NCBI RefSeq assembly: GCF_016862115.1
Contig: NZ_BOMI01000190.1
Location: forward strand, 1-64,000
Length of the DNA stretch: 64,000 nt
Reading direction: 5' to 3'
Source: Paractinoplanes deccanensis
Lineage (GTDB): Bacteria; Actinomycetota; Actinomycetes; Mycobacteriales; Micromonosporaceae
Shown in pieces: positions 60,340 through 64,000 of the stretch. How positions within the stretch are numbered: the first letter of the stretch is position 1; the number at the start of each line of letters is the position of its first letter. The translations under genes were made by a program, and so were the position numbers. The notes below the pieces were generated by a model. The model saw only the letters and a list, made by a program, of their open reading frames with translations. It did not search any database and was not told where the DNA came from.

Positions 60340-60744
60340 TCACTTCGGCTTGGGGCCGATCGCGAACCTCGGGCAGTGGGCGACCCCATCGCGCGGGGGC
60401 GCCATGTCGAACGTGCCCAGCGCCCGTACCGACGCCCTGGTGATGGCGCGAAGGCCACGCTCCGGCTGGAACGCCTGGAGCGCACTGGTGTACTGCCCGG
60501 GGCCGGCCGCATACAGCACCAGCTGCATCCCGTCGATGTACGCACAGGCCGACCGGTCGTGACCCCAGCCCATGATGTGGTGCCCGCGGTAGACCTCGAA
60601 GAATCCGGTCCCGTACGCGGGGCTCGCCGCGGGCGGAGCCGGATCGCGCGGGGCGCCCGTGGGTGCCGCGCTGACCGAGCCGGCCATGCTCAGCACCGCG
60701 GCGGCGGCCAGGCCGGCGACGACCCGCCTGCTGCCACTTCGCAT
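60340..60744 (-). CDS. Tyrosinase-cofactor-like (MelC1-like) secreted protein, orphan
   Basis: This 134-residue protein has a signal peptide (SRRVVAGLAAAAVLSMAG, cleavage near VSA). The mature part has the MelC1 pattern: FEVYRGHHIMGWG, then ACAYIDGMQLVLYAAG, a YTSALQAFQPERGLRAITRASV stretch and a short tail. MelC1 proteins load copper into tyrosinase and help its export. This copy is on the opposite strand from melC1-melC2 and has no tyrosinase beside it. It could assist another copper enzyme, or the melC2 product. The call is by pattern and is less certain than that of the next melC1 gene. Confidence 0.6.
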   Translation of the reverse strand: MRSGSRRVVAGLAAAAVLSMAGSVSAAPTGAPRDPAPPAASPAYGTGFFEVYRGHHIMGWGHDRSACAYIDGMQLVLYAAGPGQYTSALQAFQPERGLRAITRASVRALGTFDMAPPRDGVAHCPRFAIGPKPK

Positions 60745-61086
60745 GCCCGCCCGTCGTTCCCTTCGATGCATTCTCGCCCCATCCAAGAATGTGAACGTCT
60801 GGCATTCAGGCGCCCGGTATCACCACGAATTCACTTTCGATCGTACGCTCGAACTGCCGTCGTAGCGGCGCGGCACACGGCGTTCCCCCGCTTTCTCACC
60901 GAATGCATCGACGCAGGTCACCCGAAAGATGAACGATGGCGCACTCGCCCCGGAAGGCGCGGTCGCACGCTTGGTGGACAGTGCTGTCAAACAGTCTGCG
61001 CCGTGGTTACATCAATGCGAGAACCTCGATCATTCGAATGGTGTCCCGCTGGTGCGGCGGAATTGCTCTGTGGATGGAGTAATCGT
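60745..61086. other. Divergent region between the MelC1-like gene and melC1
   Basis: In these 342 bases I see no gene. An inverted repeat GACAG-TG-CTGTC lies at 60977-60988 and could be an operator for the melC operon. A clear ribosome site for melC1 is GGATGGAG just before its ATG. No RNA structure stands out. Confidence 0.4.
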
Positions 61087-61533
61087 ATGACAAAGACAAA
61101 CCGTCGTGACGTCCTGCGCTACGGGGCAGCCGGAGCCGTGACAGCCGCGACCGCGGCGGTCGCCGCGCCCGGCCTCGCCGGCGCCGGCCCGCGCGGGGGC
61201 CTCGGCGAGGCCGCCCCGGCGGATCCGCGCGACTTCGACGAGACCTACAAGGGCAAGAAAATCAAGGGTAAGCACAACCGGCAGGGCCACGACGAGCTGC
61301 ACATCAACAACAGGAAGCTCGCCGTCACCGTGGTGAGCACCTTGTTCATCCCCGAGGACGGGTCGCAGCCGCACGTCGGGGTGGGCTACATCAGCGCACT
61401 GAACCACTACGACCCGGTCGAGATCGACCAGGACAAGAACAAGGACGGGCTCAGGCGGTTGGCGAGGAAGGTCGTCGACATCCTGGGCGACCTGGAGCTC
61501 AGTGACGAGGCCGCTCAAGAGCACCGTCACTGA
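61087..61533 (+). CDS. melC1: Tyrosinase cofactor / copper chaperone MelC1
   Basis: This 148-residue protein has a Tat signal peptide, with NRRDVLRYGAAGAV in the first 20 residues and an Ala-rich hydrophobic stretch. The mature part, FDETYKGKKIKGK, ELHINNRKLAVTVV and GVGYISALNHYDPVE, matches the MelC1 fold that binds apotyrosinase, delivers copper and carries it out through Tat. It is 45 bases upstream of melC2, the usual order. The C-terminus is His-rich (EHRH). Confidence 0.87.
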   Translation: MTKTNRRDVLRYGAAGAVTAATAAVAAPGLAGAGPRGGLGEAAPADPRDFDETYKGKKIKGKHNRQGHDELHINNRKLAVTVVSTLFIPEDGSQPHVGVGYISALNHYDPVEIDQDKNKDGLRRLARKVVDILGDLELSDEAAQEHRH

Positions 61534-61578
61534 CGTCTCCCCCACCGACCGCTCCCTCAAAGGAAAGGCAACTCCACC

Positions 61579-62388
61579 ATGGCCGTCGTGCGCCGGAGTG
61601 CCGCAACGCTGACCGTTGCCGAGAAGACCGCCTTCATCAATGCCCTTCGCCTCTTCAAACGCACATCGGCGAACGGGCGGAACTACAACTGGTACATCGA
61701 TCAGCACATCTCGTTCTTCGCGCGTACGTCGGACAACATCAGCCACGCGCACCGGTCCCCGTCGTTTTTCCCATGGCACCGTAAGTACCTTCAACTGCTG
61801 GAGTTCGACCTGCAGACGGTCAGCGGGGATCCGAACCTTTTCATCCCGTACTGGGACTGGACCGGATCCGCCTCGCCGTTCACGGCCGACTTCCTCGGTT
61901 CGATCACCAACGGCAGCGTCTCGAGCGGAAACTTCAGCCCGTCCTGGGGGTGGTCGCTCTACCGGAGCAGCATCTCGACCAGCTACCTGCAGCGCCGGCT
62001 GGGCCAGAACGCGAGCCGGCCCACCGCCGCCACGGTCAGCACGGTCCAGGGCTACTCCGTGTACGACCAGTCGCCGTGGGACTCGACGGTGTCGAACAGC
62101 TACCGCAACCGCAACGAGATCGAGCTGCACAACCGGGTGCACAACTTCGTCGGCGGCCACATGGGAACGCGCGAGGCGCCCAACGACCCGGTCTTCTGGC
62201 TGCACCACTGCAACATCGACCGGCTGTGGTGGCTGTGGCAGGGCACCCGGGGAATCGACACCTATCAGCCACGCACCGGTACGACGTCCGGTGTCGTCGA
62301 CAACACCGAGACGATGCGTCCGTTCGCCGGCGGCAGCACACCGTTGTCGGTGAGCGACATCGGCCCGCTGGCCTACAGCTACGCCTGA
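61579..62388 (+). CDS. melC2: Tyrosinase MelC2
   Basis: This 269-residue type 3 copper enzyme oxidises tyrosine and other phenols, leading to melanin. Copper A ligands are His43, His58 (SHAHRSP) and His67 (PWHRKYL). Copper B ligands are His184, His188 (ELHNRVHNFVGGH) and His209/His210 (FWLHHCNIDRLW). There is no own signal peptide, as expected for a partner of MelC1. GGAAAGG precedes the ATG. The gene ends six bases before the convergent GH95 gene. Confidence 0.93.
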   Translation: MAVVRRSAATLTVAEKTAFINALRLFKRTSANGRNYNWYIDQHISFFARTSDNISHAHRSPSFFPWHRKYLQLLEFDLQTVSGDPNLFIPYWDWTGSASPFTADFLGSITNGSVSSGNFSPSWGWSLYRSSISTSYLQRRLGQNASRPTAATVSTVQGYSVYDQSPWDSTVSNSYRNRNEIELHNRVHNFVGGHMGTREAPNDPVFWLHHCNIDRLWWLWQGTRGIDTYQPRTGTTSGVVDNTETMRPFAGGSTPLSVSDIGPLAYSYA

Positions 62389-62394
62389 GGATTC

Positions 62395-64000
62395 CTAGAG
62401 GCGCTGAAGCTGGAAGCGCTGGTTGGCGCCGCCGCCGGGCGTCCACTGGGAGATCCGTGCGCCGTCGGCGGTGGCGGCCTGCCAGACGTCCATGGCCAGC
62501 CCGCTCGCGCGGTTGACCAGCCTGACCACTCCCCCGCCCTGGTCGTCCACCCGCCACTGCTGGGCGGTGGCGTTCGTGTCGGGCTGCTGGGTGATGTCGG
62601 CGCCGGTGGCGGTGCCGGCGACCTGGAGCACGAGGCCGCTGTGCCGGCCCCGGATCCGGTAGTAGCCGCTGCCGGAGGACAGGAAGTCGAACTGCTGGTT
62701 GAGCGCGCTGGTGATCTGCCACTGGATCAGCTGCGCGCCGGCGCCGGTCGACGCGCCGTTGATGTCGGCGGCCTTCCCGCTGTGCTGGGCCACCAGGCGG
62801 TAGTACACGCCGGTCTCCACCGGTCCCGATGACGCGGCCGACGCGCGGTAGGCGTGGCCGGCCTGGCCGGGGAACTCGACGAGGTCGGTCTCCAGACGCG
62901 TCGGCTGCACCGCCACGCCGCTCGTGTCGTCGCGGAGCTCGAAGGCGCCGGCGAAGACCCGGCTGCGGACCCGGACCGGGCCGGACCGGTCCGGGGTGAC
63001 GACGAGCTCGGTCCGGGTGGTGCTCCAGGTGGCCCCGACCGTGTATCCGCCGCGGCCGCGCAGGCCGGTGACGCTGCCGGCCGGCCACGCCGACGGCAGG
63101 GCGGGCAGCACGTGCAGCTCGCCGTTGTGGCTGTGCAGCAGCATCTCGGCGATGCCGGAGGTGGCGCCGAAATTGCCGTCGATCTGGAACGGGGGATGCA
63201 GGTCGAACATGTTCGGCGCCAGCCTGTCCGTCCGCACCAGGTCGCGCAGGAGCTTGTGGGCGCGCGCGCCGTCCTCCAGCCGGGCCCAGAAATTGATCTT
63301 CCAGGCGAGCGACCAGCCCGTCCCGTCGTCGCCGCGCAGTTCGAGCGTCTGGCGCGCGGCCTGGTAGAGCTGGGGTGTGCCGCGCCGGGTGATCTGGTTG
63401 CTCGGGTGCAGGCCGTACAGGTGGGAGACGTGCCGGTGGGTGCGCTCGGTCTCCACCCAGTCGGCGAGCCACTCCTGGATGTTGCCGCGCGAGCCGACCC
63501 GGGTGGGTGCCAGCCGGTCCCGGGCGGCCAAGGCCTGGGTGCGGAAGGCGGCATCCACGCCGAGAACCTCGCCGGCCCGGGCGACGCCGGTGAACAGGTC
63601 GCGCAGGATCTGGTTGTCCATGGTCGGCCCGGCACAGACGCTGGCGTTGGCGTGGTGGGCCAGCTCCGGGGAGTTGGAGGGGTTGGTGACCAGGTAGCCG
63701 AGCGACGGGTGGGTCACCAGCGAGTCGAGGAAGAACTGCGCGGCGCCCTTCATCGCCGGGTAGTTGGCCCGGAGGAACTCGACGTCGCCGGTGAACAGGT
63801 AGTGATCCCAGATCATCGTGGCCAGCCAGGCGCCGCCGGTCTGCCACATGCCCCAGAACGCGCCGTCGACCACCGACGATCCTCGCCAGGCGTCGGTGTT
63901 GTGGTGGGTCACCCAGCCGCCGGCGCCGTACTGCACGCTCGCGGTCCGGGCGCCGGTCACGGTCAGATCCTTGATCATGTCGAAGACCGGCAGGTGGCAC
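62395..64000 (-). CDS. GH95 alpha-L-fucosidase with C-terminal ricin-type domain (partial)
   Basis: This is the C-terminal part, 535 codons; the gene continues beyond the right edge. The visible (alpha/alpha)6 barrel region contains WVTHHNTDAWRGS, HRHVSHLYGLHPSNQ and GDDGTGWSLAWKINFWARL, whose Asp is the catalytic position of GH95 fucosidases. FQIDGNFGATSGIAEMLL and a beta-domain follow. The last ~140 residues form a ricin-type trefoil with QxW-like repeats (IQWQIT, QQWRVDD, SQWTPGGG), a sugar-binding module. The enzyme likely acts on fucosylated xyloglucan or pectin outside the cell; the signal peptide is not visible here. Confidence 0.88.
   Translation of the reverse strand, partial: CHLPVFDMIKDLTVTGARTASVQYGAGGWVTHHNTDAWRGSSVVDGAFWGMWQTGGAWLATMIWDHYLFTGDVEFLRANYPAMKGAAQFFLDSLVTHPSLGYLVTNPSNSPELAHHANASVCAGPTMDNQILRDLFTGVARAGEVLGVDAAFRTQALAARDRLAPTRVGSRGNIQEWLADWVETERTHRHVSHLYGLHPSNQITRRGTPQLYQAARQTLELRGDDGTGWSLAWKINFWARLEDGARAHKLLRDLVRTDRLAPNMFDLHPPFQIDGNFGATSGIAEMLLHSHNGELHVLPALPSAWPAGSVTGLRGRGGYTVGATWSTTRTELVVTPDRSGPVRVRSRVFAGAFELRDDTSGVAVQPTRLETDLVEFPGQAGHAYRASAASSGPVETGVYYRLVAQHSGKAADINGASTGAGAQLIQWQITSALNQQFDFLSSGSGYYRIRGRHSGLVLQVAGTATGADITQQPDTNATAQQWRVDDQGGGVVRLVNRASGLAMDVWQAATADGARISQWTPGGGANQRFQLQRL

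Overview
The window is high-GC DNA with GTG and TTG starts, tightly overlapping operons and many LacI/GntR/IclR-controlled sugar uptake systems. It also carries CBM2-linked secreted enzymes, XRE/DUF397 regulator pairs and a melC1-melC2 tyrosinase pair. Together these point to a soil actinomycete, most likely Micromonosporaceae (Actinoplanes-like). This is an inference from gene content; no marker gene such as rRNA is present.

Layout. (1) 1-7.9 kb, plus strand: the end of one SRPBCC gene, an SDR reductase behind a three-copy 18-bp operator, a second SRPBCC gene, a small membrane protein, a membrane-anchored multicopper oxidase, an MFS exporter, a Dabb protein and a GMC oxidase with four clustered cysteines. 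The substrate is unknown. (2) 7.9-18.4 kb: a complete oxidative uronate pathway. Uronate dehydrogenase, 2,5-dioxovalerate dehydrogenase and an IclR regulator run rightward. An ABC importer, kdgD, glucarate dehydratase and two unassigned intracellular proteins run leftward from the same divergent promoter. (3) 18.4-26.1 kb: a diguanylate cyclase, a signal-peptidase-like lipoprotein without the catalytic dyad, and a PAS sensor that ends exactly at a 484-bp IS630-type relic. A secreted CE1-like esterase with CBM2, a PaaX-type regulator and a SigB/SigF-type sigma factor follow. (4) 26.2-33.3 kb: a LacI-controlled alpha-glucoside importer with its own ATPase and a GH13 glucosidase. (5) 33.4-37.5 kb: a stretch of truncated gene fragments, a large SARP regulator, a secreted I36-like protein and a LuxR remnant.

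(6) 37.5-48 kb: a divergent GntR-linked locus. Leftward are the GntR gene, a DJ-1/PfpI protein and an alpha/beta hydrolase; the promoter between GntR and DJ-1 has a 5-bp repeat in its spacer. Rightward is an ABC importer with two different ATPases, followed by a semialdehyde dehydrogenase and an iron-type alcohol dehydrogenase, a pair that could take a 4-hydroxybutyrate-like compound to succinate. (7) 48-56.4 kb: a DUF4142 protein, a gene relic, a LysR regulator, an arabinofuranosidase operon with its importer, and an XRE/DUF397 pair in tail-to-tail arrangement. (8) 56.6-64 kb: a soluble GGDEF protein with an extra C-terminal domain, a quinone oxidoreductase, a GH10 xylanase with operator-like repeats, a broken GH31 fragment, an orphan tyrosinase-cofactor-like gene, melC1-melC2, and the 3' part of a GH95 fucosidase with a ricin-type domain.

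The common theme is plant polysaccharide use. Secreted xylanase, esterase and fucosidase would release oligomers; ABC importers would bring in arabinosides, alpha-glucosides and uronides; intracellular enzymes would finish the job. The strongest candidates for new biology are the two unassigned proteins at the end of the uronate operon, the repeat-bearing promoter at 38.95 kb, the dyad-less S26 lipoprotein and the two-ATPase importer linked to a semialdehyde pathway.
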